From Paludibacteraceae bacterium (GTDB lineage Bacteria > Bacteroidota > Bacteroidia > Bacteroidales > Paludibacteraceae), in contig JAQVJY010000001.1 of NCBI GenBank assembly GCA_028694915.1, positions 1 to 64,000 of the forward strand: a stretch of DNA of 64,000 nt, in the 5' to 3' direction. A model generated the notes under the pieces. The model had not been told where the DNA came from. It searched no databases and saw only the letters and a program-made list of their open reading frames with translations. Each line of letters starts with the position of its first letter. Positions within the stretch are counted from its first letter, which is position 1. Of the stretch, positions 41,990 to 50,495 are shown in pieces. The translations under genes and the position numbers were made by a program.

Positions 41990-42508
41990 ATGTATTTAAA
42001 AAACGATCATATCACATTACGTGCTCTCGAACCTGAAGATTTGGAGCATTTTTATCGGTGGGAAAACGATACTACACTTTGGGCCGTGAGTAGTGCTGTA
42101 GAGCCTTATTCCCGCTATATTCTCAAGGAATACATCGCTTTTGCCGATAAAACTATTTATGAAAAAAAACAGCTACGTTTAATGATTGAACGCAATGCGG
42201 ATAAAGCCGTGATTGGGGCCGTTGATTTGTTCGATTTTGATCCGCATCATTGGCGAGCAGGCGTGGGCGTTTTGGTCGATAAGTCGTTCCAATATCAGGG
42301 ATTTGGCACAGAAGCGTTGGAGTTGTTAGTGACGTATGCGTTCGAATTTTTAAAACTCAAGCAACTCTACGCGCATGTTCCTGTAACGAATGCTGTGAGC
42401 AAATCGCTGTTTGCAAAATTACAGTTTGTCCACACGGGAACGCTTAAAAGTTGGCTTCGTCAAGGTGACGAATTTATCGATGTAGATGTTCTACAAAGAG
42501 TTCAATAA
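41990..42508 (+). CDS. GNAT family N-acetyltransferase (RimJ/SpeG-like)
   Basis: A 172-residue GNAT protein of the RimJ/RimL/SpeG subgroup (Acetyltransf_3). It begins with ITLRALEPEDLEHFYRWEND and has the acetyl-CoA loop VLVDKSFQYQGFGTEALELL (QGFGTE). The substrate could be a ribosomal N-terminus, an amine such as spermidine, or an antibiotic. The ATG at 41990 is preferred to a TTG at 41978. Confidence 0.88.
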   Translation: MYLKNDHITLRALEPEDLEHFYRWENDTTLWAVSSAVEPYSRYILKEYIAFADKTIYEKKQLRLMIERNADKAVIGAVDLFDFDPHHWRAGVGVLVDKSFQYQGFGTEALELLVTYAFEFLKLKQLYAHVPVTNAVSKSLFAKLQFVHTGTLKSWLRQGDEFIDVDVLQRVQ

Positions 42509-42527
42509 GACATCGAAACTGATTTAT

Positions 42528-43301
42528 TTACAGCTCAATCGTAAATTTATCGCCCGATTTTAAAAAGGGAAATTGCTCGCGAATACGGCGTAGCTTTTCT
42601 AAATTGACTTCTCCTGTTTTGGAGGTTCTTTCATACACCTCAAAATCTACTAAGGTTTTACCGCGTGGATCCAGTAATACCGAATGCCCATCGTGTTGAA
42701 TGTTATACGAATCTGTTCCAACGGCATTGACGCCACACACATACGCTTGATTTTCGATAGCACGCGCTTTAAGCAACGTATCCCACGCATCAATCCGATC
42801 TTTAGGCCAATTGGCCACATATACGAGCACATCGTAATCCTCGCCTCCTTTGTTGCGACTCCACACTGGGAAACGCAAATCGAAACAAACTAATACCCGA
42901 AATTTGACACCGTCATAAGTCACATCTAACTGTTTGTTGCCAGGCGTGAAATGCCGTTGTTCATCGCCAATAAACAGATGGCGTTTGTCGGCAAAGTCAA
43001 TTGTTTCGTCAGGTTGACAAAAGAATGCACGGTTGTACATTTTTGTCCCATCCGTAGCCATAATACTCCCCACCACGGCATAATTGCCTTGTTTGGCCCA
43101 CTGTTTTACTTGTTGAATTGCTTCGCCATCAGTAGTTTCTGACAACTCGGGTTGATTCACGCAGAATCCTGTGCTGAACATTTCTGGCAATACTAAGACG
43201 TCTGTTTGTCCGTAATGCGCTTCGGCTATGGCGTTGAATGTGGCGAGGTTGTGTGCTTTGTTGCCCCACACAATTTCTTGTTGTACCAAAGTGAGTTTCA
43301 T
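42528..43301 (-). CDS. nitrilase-superfamily amidohydrolase (omega-amidase/YafV-like)
   Basis: A 257-residue C-N hydrolase. The catalytic triad is visible: Glu in VLPEMFSTGFC, Lys in FADKRHLF and Cys in VLVCFDLRFP. YafV-like members are omega-amidases that hydrolyse alpha-ketoglutaramate or ketosuccinamate, a repair step after transamination. It starts 4 bases beyond the stop of the M48 protease gene, so both are probably transcribed together from 44568. Confidence 0.92.
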   Translation of the reverse strand: MKLTLVQQEIVWGNKAHNLATFNAIAEAHYGQTDVLVLPEMFSTGFCVNQPELSETTDGEAIQQVKQWAKQGNYAVVGSIMATDGTKMYNRAFFCQPDETIDFADKRHLFIGDEQRHFTPGNKQLDVTYDGVKFRVLVCFDLRFPVWSRNKGGEDYDVLVYVANWPKDRIDAWDTLLKARAIENQAYVCGVNAVGTDSYNIQHDGHSVLLDPRGKTLVDFEVYERTSKTGEVNLEKLRRIREQFPFLKSGDKFTIEL

Positions 43302-43305
43302 AAAA

Positions 43306-44535
43306 TCAGGCTATTAATTTTGTGATACGTTGATAGAGCGTTGGATGCGAATAGTTTACAAACACGTAAAGTGGATGTGGCGTTAAGTTGCTGAGCGCGC
43401 TCGACGATATTTTTTTGAGTGCTGTCACCAAATGTTCGGCGTAGCCATGTGTTTTCACGAAGGCATCCGCTTGATATTCGTGGTGGCGAGACAGCATGTT
43501 GTTTACAAGATCTAAAAGCAGACTGATAGGCGTGTATAATATGCCAAAAACCAGCATGTTGATGTGAAATGATGCAGCAGTACTGCCCACCGATTGAGCA
43601 ATGGCATTGTTGTTTAATATCAGACCAAGTAGGAAAAATAACAGTAAGTTCATCGGAAGCGATACAGCCATGCCTTTTAGCGTATGTTTGTGCTTGTTGT
43701 GTCCAATTTCGTGTGCCAATACCGCTACAATTTCGTCGGTACTGAGCTCTTTAATCAACGTGTCGTAGAGCACAATGCGTTTCTTTTGTCCCCAACCTGT
43801 AAAATAAGCGTTCGCTTTGGTGGAGCGTTTCGAACCATCGATGACGTAAATGTTTTTCAGATTGAAATCCGTTTTTTGTGCAAATTGTTCGATGGCATCA
43901 CGCAATTCACCAGCTTCTAGCGGTGTTTGTTTGTTGAATAACGGCACAATCAATTCCGAATAGAAGAAACTCATAAACAGACTGAAAGCCGTAACTACCG
44001 ACCAAGCAATTAACCAAAAATACGTTGGAGTCTGTTGGTATATGAGCATGATGACCGTTAGTAAAATCCCGCCAATCAGAATTTCTAGACCCCAACCTTT
44101 CAGTTTATCGAGTACAAACAGTTTAGGTGTTACTTTATTAAAGCCAAAACGTGTTTCGATAACGAACGTGTCGTACCATTGAAAAGGTGTTGTTAATAGG
44201 TCGTTGGCAAAAAACAAAATACCAAAGAAGAGCAGTGATGTTACTAATTCATTGTTGGTTAATGTGCGTACGAATTCGTCCAACCAAGCAAATCCGCCAA
44301 AAACATACATCGCAAAGATTAATAAAAAGCTGAACGTGGCAGTTGCCCAGCCAAATTTGGCATTGGTGCGAAAATAGAGTTGCTGTTTACTGTATTTTTC
44401 TTCATCGTAAAGTCCTGTTAATAATGCAGGAATAGTCGATTTAGAAGCCTTAATATTTAAAAGCGAGAGGGTGCGTTCCCATATAAAATCGGCTACGAGA
44501 ATGAAAATAATAGCGTAAAAAATGACTGTCAACAT
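43306..44535 (-). CDS. M48 family zinc peptidase (Ste24/CAAX-protease-like)
   Basis: A 409-residue integral-membrane zinc protease. The zinc motif HEIGHNKHKH lies near residue 272 and the third ligand is in the HHEYQADAFVKTHG segment near 355. The long N-terminal part (CAAX_prenyl_protease 1 type) has about four membrane helices, and more follow the active site, as in Ste24 homologues. In bacteria the substrates are membrane or misfolded proteins, not prenylated peptides. It precedes the nitrilase gene in one operon. Confidence 0.92.
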   Translation of the reverse strand: MLTVIFYAIIFILVADFIWERTLSLLNIKASKSTIPALLTGLYDEEKYSKQQLYFRTNAKFGWATATFSFLLIFAMYVFGGFAWLDEFVRTLTNNELVTSLLFFGILFFANDLLTTPFQWYDTFVIETRFGFNKVTPKLFVLDKLKGWGLEILIGGILLTVIMLIYQQTPTYFWLIAWSVVTAFSLFMSFFYSELIVPLFNKQTPLEAGELRDAIEQFAQKTDFNLKNIYVIDGSKRSTKANAYFTGWGQKKRIVLYDTLIKELSTDEIVAVLAHEIGHNKHKHTLKGMAVSLPMNLLLFFLLGLILNNNAIAQSVGSTAASFHINMLVFGILYTPISLLLDLVNNMLSRHHEYQADAFVKTHGYAEHLVTALKKISSSALSNLTPHPLYVFVNYSHPTLYQRITKLIA

Positions 44536-44560
44536 AATTGATTGGTGTTTGTTTATGTCG

Positions 44561-44568
44561 CAAAGATA
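44561..44568 (-). promoter_or_regulatory. -7 box of the M48 protease-nitrilase operon
   Basis: Minus-strand TATCTTTG, 26 bases upstream of the M48 gene. Confidence 0.5.
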
Positions 44569-44594
44569 CGATTATTTTAGCTTGAAATACTAAC

Positions 44595-44629
44595 AAAAAT
44601 GCCTATGATATTAATCACAGGCATTTTTT
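44595..44629 (-). terminator. terminator after the 44639 gene
   Basis: Stem AAAAATGCCT/AGGCATTTTT (44595-44604 with 44619-44628), partly extended inward, with T on the minus strand. Confidence 0.75.
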
Positions 44630-44638
44630 GTTTTTTAA

Positions 44639-45463
44639 TTATTTGTTTCTTGGAGGATAATAATTGTATAATACATTTTCTATATGCCACATCCAAGGTA
44701 TTGGGAATGCGTCGCTTGAGCTTGCTGAGACGACAGCAGAAAATATCCCTTTTGCTGTAACTTTATTGTCTTTCAAATTTTCAGCTGCCTCTTTATTGGC
44801 TCCATAATTTGTATTCTTATCGATAGCCGTAAAAATAATGAGTGATGGTTTGCCTGCAAGTAATTTTTTTATAGAAACTTCTTCACCATTAGCTGATTTA
44901 ACGTTAAAATCAGGAAGTTCCATTCCCATGATGTCTCCTTTTTTCCAACTTTTAAAAGTAGGCTCGGTCCCTGGTGTGTACATTTTCTTTTTATCAACTT
45001 TTGCATCTTTAGCTTTCGTAACATGTGTTTTTAAAAACTCTTCTAGTTTTTGTTTGTCCGGCACGATGCGAGGTTTTGTTAATAAACTAGTTTGAAATTC
45101 ATCTCCTCTGAAGCCCTCAATAATAGCTTTGTGATAAAAGTTCTGATAAGCAACAACCCCTTTGCTATCGATTAATAATGCTTGAATATGCTCTTTTTCT
45201 GCAATGTCTGATTTATCTGCCCAACGGGTTATAAAATCAGGTGCTGTTCCCGATGAAATATCTGGTAAATAGTAAAATTTTAGATGAGGGAACTGCGCTA
45301 CATCAAAAGTGGCATTTGGCTCGCCAAATAACAATACAAATGTTTCATCTGGTGCATGTTTGTACTTCTTTGCTGCTCGTTGTGATTGAACTGTCATCGG
45401 TAAAAAGAATAAACAAACCAAAAGCATAATGCTTGAAATCGTAATTAATTTTTTCCTTTTCAT
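44639..45463 (-). CDS. exported thioredoxin-fold-like protein lacking CxxC
   Basis: A 274-residue protein with a signal peptide (ends TVQSQ). The C-terminal part, GMELPDFNVKSANGEEVSIKKLLAGKPSLIIFTA, resembles the start of AhpC/TSA-TlpA redoxins (lPdF..ng..vsl..l.GKp.li.F.a), but the usual CxxC is replaced by IDKNTN, and the mature protein contains no cysteine at all. The middle part (HIQALLIDSKGVVAYQNFYHK) also recalls redoxin phrases. It is therefore unlikely to be a redox enzyme. The start at 45463 is chosen for the signal peptide; the frame runs on to a TTG at 45532. Confidence 0.7.
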   Translation of the reverse strand: MKRKKLITISSIMLLVCLFFLPMTVQSQRAAKKYKHAPDETFVLLFGEPNATFDVAQFPHLKFYYLPDISSGTAPDFITRWADKSDIAEKEHIQALLIDSKGVVAYQNFYHKAIIEGFRGDEFQTSLLTKPRIVPDKQKLEEFLKTHVTKAKDAKVDKKKMYTPGTEPTFKSWKKGDIMGMELPDFNVKSANGEEVSIKKLLAGKPSLIIFTAIDKNTNYGANKEAAENLKDNKVTAKGIFSAVVSASSSDAFPIPWMWHIENVLYNYYPPRNK

Positions 45464-45733
45464 AGTAGTAGTCTTTGGGCTCAGTAGGTTATCCTTTGAC
45501 GTGAGTAAAATGAGCCCTTTAGTTTTACCCAAGCGTCATAATTATGGGGCTCTCATTCGCAAAGAAATGCTTAATTTTTGAATTATCCAAGAAAATGGCT
45601 CATTTTTTGTATAAATATAGTTAAAATAAAAATTATTATTTTAAAAAATGAACTGAATTGTTACGGTTTTTTTAGTGTTGTAATACGTTTTGTTAATTGA
45701 GCGAATGTGGTTATCGCGAATTCCGATATAACA
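45464..45733. other. intergenic region between the redoxin-like gene and the tRNA-Lys pair
   Basis: About 270 bases without a supportable gene. The part next to 45463 should hold the promoter of the minus-strand gene, but no full TTTG/TAnnTTTG pair is seen. The remainder is A+T rich up to the terminator at 45734. Confidence 0.4.
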
Positions 45734-45767
45734 AAAAAGAGATTACTTGTGAAAGTAATCTCTTTTT
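45734..45767 (-). terminator. terminator of the tRNA-Lys operon
   Basis: A perfect 15-bp stem (45734-45748 with 45753-45767) around a 4-base loop, with T runs. It lies 3 bases beyond the 3' end of the last tRNA. Confidence 0.88.
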
Positions 45768-45770
45768 ATG

Positions 45771-45843
45771 TGATCCAGCTGGGGCTCGAACCCAGGACCC
45801 CAACATTAAAAGTGTTGTGCTCTACCTGCTGAGCTACTGAATC
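45771..45843 (-). tRNA. tRNA-Lys (TTT), copy with D-loop variant
   Basis: A 73-nt cloverleaf: acceptor GATTCAG/CTGGATC, anticodon stem CAACA/TGTTG with loop CTTTTAA (anticodon TTT), T arm CTGGG-TTCGAGC-CCCAG. CCA is not encoded. It differs from the copy at 45871 by one base in the D loop (GCTCAGCAGG instead of GCTCAGCTGG). Confidence 0.95.
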
Positions 45844-45870
45844 AAGAAAAAATATGTAATGAAAAAGAAG

Positions 45871-45943
45871 TGATCCAGCTGGGGCTCGAACCCAGGACCC
45901 CAACATTAAAAGTGTTGTGCTCTACCAGCTGAGCTACTGAATC
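45871..45943 (-). tRNA. tRNA-Lys (TTT)
   Basis: Same cloverleaf as the copy at 45771, with the usual D-loop sequence GCTCAGCTGG. The two are exactly 100 bases apart and are read from the promoter at 45995-45964. Confidence 0.96.
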
Positions 45944-45963
45944 TGCTTTTTCAAAAGCGGTTG

Positions 45964-45995
45964 CAAAGGTATTGTTTTTTCTGCTATTTGCCAAA
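45964..45995 (-). promoter_or_regulatory. promoter of the tRNA-Lys pair
   Basis: Minus-strand TTTG (45995-45992), 20 bases, TACCTTTG (45971-45964); the tRNA begins 21 bases downstream. Confidence 0.8.
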
Positions 45996-46098
45996 CGATA
46001 TGCAACTATTTCTCGAAAAATAAACCAACTTAATATTTAAATGGCTAGTAATCAAAAAAATAATTTTTCGTTCGAGTGGATAAGTTGTGTTACAAAGG

Positions 46099-46767
46099 TT
46101 AATCTTTCACGCAAAGCACGGCATATCCGAAATCTGGACCAGAGCCATTTCCTTGTAATTCTTCACTATTGTATGATAATTTCATCATTTCTCCACCTGC
46201 TCCTCCCATAGCAGGTGTGGAAGTCCACCAATAACCAATTTCCCCTTGACCTTCAAAAATCCCATTTTCGAAACTTCCCAAACAGCAACCTGTGGGTAAT
46301 AATCCTAAACGACTACTATTGGTGGCTCCAGTGTTTGGCTCTCGCCAAATTTCTAAGGCTTTCAATGCACCACCAGCTTTACTTAATCCACCATAATGCG
46401 TAGCTAATGTTTCCCAATCTTGTTTGGTTGCCACATGCCAACCTTTGGGAGCTAGTTTGCCCGAATTTACAGCATACCAATTGTAGAGCATACCGTAGAT
46501 CGATTTATTGGATGAATTGTTGTCATAATAGCAAAATACGGGTTTAATGTCAGCATTTTCCCATTTTACATCTTGTTCTATAGGTGTGCCGTCGTTTAGA
46601 TGTGTGGTGTGCAAGTTCCCCACCATCCATGTTTGCGTGCCAATGACGATAGTTTGGTAGGTATTTCCATCGCCATCTACAGGAATGGAGTAATCTTCCT
46701 CCTCTTTTTTGCATGAATTTAATAGCAAAAGAGCGGCAAAAATTGTGAATAGTAACTTTTTAGACAT
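46099..46767 (-). CDS. FISUMP-domain lipoprotein
   Basis: A 222-residue lipoprotein: signal MSKKLLFTIFAALLLLNSC, a charged stretch (KKEEEDY), then a Fibrobacter succinogenes major paralogous (FISUMP) domain: DGDGNTYQTIVIGTQTWMVGNLHTT, YGMLYNWYAV, APKGWHVATKQDWETLATHYGG, GLLPTGCC, YWWTSTP and GYAVLCVKD. Such proteins are exported and related to C-type-lectin-like folds; their function is unknown. The start at 46767 is chosen for the signal peptide and because the promoter lies at 46821-46790. Confidence 0.9.
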   Translation of the reverse strand: MSKKLLFTIFAALLLLNSCKKEEEDYSIPVDGDGNTYQTIVIGTQTWMVGNLHTTHLNDGTPIEQDVKWENADIKPVFCYYDNNSSNKSIYGMLYNWYAVNSGKLAPKGWHVATKQDWETLATHYGGLSKAGGALKALEIWREPNTGATNSSRLGLLPTGCCLGSFENGIFEGQGEIGYWWTSTPAMGGAGGEMMKLSYNSEELQGNGSGPDFGYAVLCVKD

Positions 46768-46789
46768 GATAAAATGACGTTTGATGTTA

Positions 46790-46821
46790 CAAAGGTAAAC
46801 CATAAAATTGATACCTGCAAA
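46790..46821 (-). promoter_or_regulatory. promoter of the FISUMP lipoprotein gene
   Basis: Minus-strand TTTG (46821-46818), 20 bases, TACCTTTG (46797-46790). It rules out the longer frame that starts at 46839. Confidence 0.78.
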
Positions 46822-46847
46822 TTTGTATCTGTTTGTCAATAAAATTG

Positions 46848-46855
46848 TATCTTTG
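46848..46855 (+). promoter_or_regulatory. -7 box of the ettA promoter
   Basis: TATCTTTG, 29 bases before the ATG. TTTG at 46822-46825 stands 22 bases upstream, slightly wide. It is divergent from, and overlaps, the FISUMP gene promoter region. Confidence 0.6.
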
Positions 46856-46884
46856 CAAAGTAAATTAATTGTAATATTATTTCT

Positions 46885-48558
46885 ATGGCAGACGATAAAA
46901 AAATTATTTTCTCAATGGTGAACGTTAGTAAAACGTTTCCTCCTCATAAACAAGTTTTAAAGAATATTTACCTGTCGTTTTTCTATGGCGCTAAAATCGG
47001 TATTATCGGTTTGAATGGCTCTGGAAAATCGACTTTGATGAAAATTATCGCTGGAATCGAAAAATCATTTCAGGGAGAAGTGGTTTTTTCGCCAGGTTAT
47101 AGCGTTGGTTACCTCGAACAAGAACCGAAATTTGACGAAGATAAAACCGTTAAAGAGATTGTTCAGGAAGGTGTTGCCGAAATTATGAGTTTGCTTCAGG
47201 AGTTTGAAGCTATTAACATTGCTTTTGGCGATCCTGATGCCGATTTTGATAAATTATTAGCACGTCAAGCTGAAGTTCAAGAAAAGTTAGATCAGCACGA
47301 TGCTTGGAATATCGATAGTAAATTGGAGCGCGCTATGGATGCGCTTCGTTGTCCTGATGAAAATGCGATTATGCGTAACTTATCGGGAGGTGAACGTCGT
47401 CGTGTGGCGTTGTGTCGTTTGCTATTGCAAGAACCTGATGTACTTTTGCTCGATGAACCTACCAACCACCTTGATGCCGAAAGTATTGATTGGTTGGAAC
47501 AACATTTACAACAATATGCGGGAACGGTTATTGCCGTGACTCACGACCGTTATTTTTTGGATCATGTGGCTGGTTGGATTTTGGAATTAGACCGTGGCGA
47601 AGGTATTCCATGGAAAGGAAATTATACGGGTTGGTTGGATCAAAAAACCACACGTATGTCGCAAGAGGAAAAACAAGCAAGCAAACGTCGCAAAACTTTG
47701 GAACGTGAGTTGGAATGGGTGCGTATGGCTCCATCGGCTCGTCATGCTAAAGGAAAAGCTCGTTTGAATGCGTACGATGCGTTGATGAACGAAGACCAAA
47801 AAGTACGTGAAGAAAAGTTGGAATTATTTATTCCTAACGGGCCACGTTTAGGTAATAAAGTGATAAATGCCGTAGATGTGAGCAAGGCATTTGGCGAAAA
47901 ATTGTTATTTGAAAATCTCAATTTCATGCTACCACCTAATGGTATTGTTGGTATTATTGGCCCTAATGGTGCTGGTAAAACCACTTTATTCCGTTTGATA
48001 ATGGGTATGGAACAAGTTGATAAAGGAACGTTTGAAGTAGGCGAAACCGTGAAAGTTGGTTATGTTGACCAAATGCACAAAGATATTGACCCAGAAAAAA
48101 CTATTTATCAAGTGGTAAGTGGCGGCACCGAATTTATTCGTGTGGCTGGCCGCGAAATTAACGCACGTGCTTACTTAAGCCGTTTTAATTTTACTGGTGC
48201 CGATCAAGAAAAACTTTGCGGTGTGTTGTCGGGTGGTGAACGTAATCGTTTGCATTTGGCGCTGACTTTAAAATCGGAAGCCAATGTATTATTACTCGAT
48301 GAGCCAACCAACGATATTGATGTGAACACGCTGCGTGCTTTGGAAGAAGGGCTTGAAAATTTTGCAGGTTGTGCCGTTGTTATTAGCCACGACCGTTGGT
48401 TTTTAGATCGTATTTGTACGCATATATTGGCGTTCGAAGGCGATTCACAAGTGTTCTTCTTTGAAGGTTCGTATAGCGAATACGAAGAAAATAAACGTGC
48501 TCGTTTGGGTGATGAAGAGCCTAAACGCATTCGTTACAGAAAACTTATAGAAAATTAA
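46885..48558 (+). CDS. ettA: energy-dependent translational throttle protein EttA (ABC-F)
   Basis: A 557-residue soluble ABC-F ATPase with two nucleotide-binding domains. First domain: Walker A GLNGSGKST, signature LSGGERRR, Walker B VLLLDEPTNHLD. Second: GPNGAGKTT, LSGGERNR, VLLLDEPTNDID. Between them is the charged PtIM linker (about 245-310). EttA binds the ribosomal E site and gates the first elongation step according to ATP/ADP. Length and the LEQEPKFDEDKTV segment fit EttA well. Confidence 0.95.
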   Translation: MADDKKIIFSMVNVSKTFPPHKQVLKNIYLSFFYGAKIGIIGLNGSGKSTLMKIIAGIEKSFQGEVVFSPGYSVGYLEQEPKFDEDKTVKEIVQEGVAEIMSLLQEFEAINIAFGDPDADFDKLLARQAEVQEKLDQHDAWNIDSKLERAMDALRCPDENAIMRNLSGGERRRVALCRLLLQEPDVLLLDEPTNHLDAESIDWLEQHLQQYAGTVIAVTHDRYFLDHVAGWILELDRGEGIPWKGNYTGWLDQKTTRMSQEEKQASKRRKTLERELEWVRMAPSARHAKGKARLNAYDALMNEDQKVREEKLELFIPNGPRLGNKVINAVDVSKAFGEKLLFENLNFMLPPNGIVGIIGPNGAGKTTLFRLIMGMEQVDKGTFEVGETVKVGYVDQMHKDIDPEKTIYQVVSGGTEFIRVAGREINARAYLSRFNFTGADQEKLCGVLSGGERNRLHLALTLKSEANVLLLDEPTNDIDVNTLRALEEGLENFAGCAVVISHDRWFLDRICTHILAFEGDSQVFFFEGSYSEYEENKRARLGDEEPKRIRYRKLIEN

Positions 48559-48606
48559 TTTTATACCGAAATTCCTAGCGTTTTTCGGATTTAACTTACA
48601 CTGTAA

Positions 48607-50451
48607 ATGGAGAATAAAGCAGAACAGAAAGTTCTTACAGATGTGGTCATTCGCTTTTGTGGTGACTCTGGTGATGGCATGCAGCTCACTGGTACATTGT
48701 TTTCGAATTTGTCGGCTATTTTAGGCAATGAAATTGCCACTTTTCCTGATTATCCAGCCGAAATTCGTGCTCCACAAGGTACTATTGGTGGCGTTTCTGG
48801 ATTTCAAGTTCATGTCGGGACAAGTATTTATACACCAGGCGATGAGGCCGATGTGTTAGTAGCTATGAATCCTGCAGCACTTAAGGTGAATGCTCACGTG
48901 TTAAAACCGCTTGGCGTACTTATTTTTGATGCCGATTCATTTGATGCTAAAGGGCTCGAGAAAGCTGGATTTTTAACCGATAATCCTTTTGCAGAATTGA
49001 AATTGTCGGAATCTATTCAATTGGTACCAGTGCCACTTTCGGAACTTACTCATGCAAGTTTGAAGGATTCGGACATGGACAATAAATCTATTTTGCGTTG
49101 CAAAAATATGTTTGCGCTCGGTTTGATTTGTTGGTTATTCAATCGTCCACTAGAACAAGCAGTTCATTTCTTGGGTAATAAATTTGGTAAAAAACCTGAT
49201 TTACTACAAGCCAATGTCAAAGTGGTTACCGATGGATTCAACTATGGACACAATTTGCATTTGAATGTGTCCACCTTTACGGTTGGTAAATCTGAAAATC
49301 TTTCGAAAGGAACATATACCATTATCAGTGGTAATAAAGCCACCGCTTGGGGTTTGATTGCTGCTTCTCAAAAATCGGGTCGGAATTTATTTCTGGGTAG
49401 TTATCCTATTACACCTGCTACCGATATTTTACATGAATTGGCAGCTCGTAAAGATATGGGCGTGAAAGCCATACAAGCCGAAGATGAAATAGCTGGTATT
49501 TGCATGGCTTTAGGGGCTTCATTTGCTGGCGATTTGGCTGCTACAAGTACTTCTGGGCCTGGTATTTCGTTAAAATCGGAGGCCATAGGTTTGGCCGTTA
49601 TGGCCGAACTTCCGTTAGTGGTTATTGATGTGATGCGTGGTGGACCTTCTACTGGTTTGCCAACCAAAACAGAACAAACCGATTTATTACAAGCACTTTA
49701 TGGTCGCAATGGTGAAAGTCCTTTGGTGGTAATGGCCGCGAGCAGTCCTGACGATTGTTTTCACTACGCCTTTATGGCGGCCAAAATTGCGTTGGAAAAT
49801 ATGACGCCAGTTATTTTACTGACTGATGCTTTTATTGGAAATGGTTCGTCGTTGTGGAAACTTCCTAAATTAGCTGATTTACCTGCAATTCATCCTAATA
49901 TTGCTCCCGACTCACTTAAAGGACAATTCCGCGCTTCAACGCGTGATGAAAAAACTAAAGTTCGCTATTGGGCTTTCCCTGGTATGGAGGGATTTATGCA
50001 CCGGAATGGTGGATTGGAAAAAGATTATGTAAGAGCGGGTATCTCTACTGATGGCGAGAATCATGCACGTATGATTGCTACTCGTGCCGAAAAAATAGCT
50101 CAAATTGCCAACGTATTGCCCGATATGGAAATAGAGGGCGATGAATCAGCCGATTTATTAGTCGTTGGTTGGGGAAGTACACATGGGCATTTGTTGAATG
50201 CCGTGAATACACTTAATGCAGAAGGCAAAAAAACAGCTTTGTTGCATTTTAATTACATCTGTCCTTTGCCTAAAAATGCGCATTCACTACTCAGAAAATA
50301 CAAAAAAGTAGTAGTGTGCGAATTAAATAATGGGCAGTTTGCCACGTTTTTGCGTAGTCAATTGCCTGACGTTCCATTTGTACAGTTTAATAAAATGGAA
50401 GGACAACCATTTAAGGTCAGTGAGATTGTAGAATATTTGGAAACTCTTTAA
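48607..50451 (+). CDS. korA: 2-oxoglutarate:ferredoxin oxidoreductase, alpha subunit (gamma-alpha fusion)
   Basis: A 614-residue subunit of the TPP-dependent 2-oxoacid:ferredoxin oxidoreductase that makes succinyl-CoA and reduced ferredoxin from 2-oxoglutarate, or runs in reverse. Residues about 10-190 are the gamma-type domain (RFCGDSGDGMQLTGTLFSN); about 230-614 the alpha pyrimidine-binding part (SGNKATAWGLIAASQKSGRN, SYPITPATDILHELA, AEDEIAGICMALGASFAG, STSGPGISLKSE). The beta subunit gene follows 44 bases downstream. Confidence 0.94.
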   Translation: MENKAEQKVLTDVVIRFCGDSGDGMQLTGTLFSNLSAILGNEIATFPDYPAEIRAPQGTIGGVSGFQVHVGTSIYTPGDEADVLVAMNPAALKVNAHVLKPLGVLIFDADSFDAKGLEKAGFLTDNPFAELKLSESIQLVPVPLSELTHASLKDSDMDNKSILRCKNMFALGLICWLFNRPLEQAVHFLGNKFGKKPDLLQANVKVVTDGFNYGHNLHLNVSTFTVGKSENLSKGTYTIISGNKATAWGLIAASQKSGRNLFLGSYPITPATDILHELAARKDMGVKAIQAEDEIAGICMALGASFAGDLAATSTSGPGISLKSEAIGLAVMAELPLVVIDVMRGGPSTGLPTKTEQTDLLQALYGRNGESPLVVMAASSPDDCFHYAFMAAKIALENMTPVILLTDAFIGNGSSLWKLPKLADLPAIHPNIAPDSLKGQFRASTRDEKTKVRYWAFPGMEGFMHRNGGLEKDYVRAGISTDGENHARMIATRAEKIAQIANVLPDMEIEGDESADLLVVGWGSTHGHLLNAVNTLNAEGKKTALLHFNYICPLPKNAHSLLRKYKKVVVCELNNGQFATFLRSQLPDVPFVQFNKMEGQPFKVSEIVEYLETL

Positions 50452-50495
50452 AAAACTAAGCTATTTTTAATTATAGCTCGTAATTTTCACGCAAT

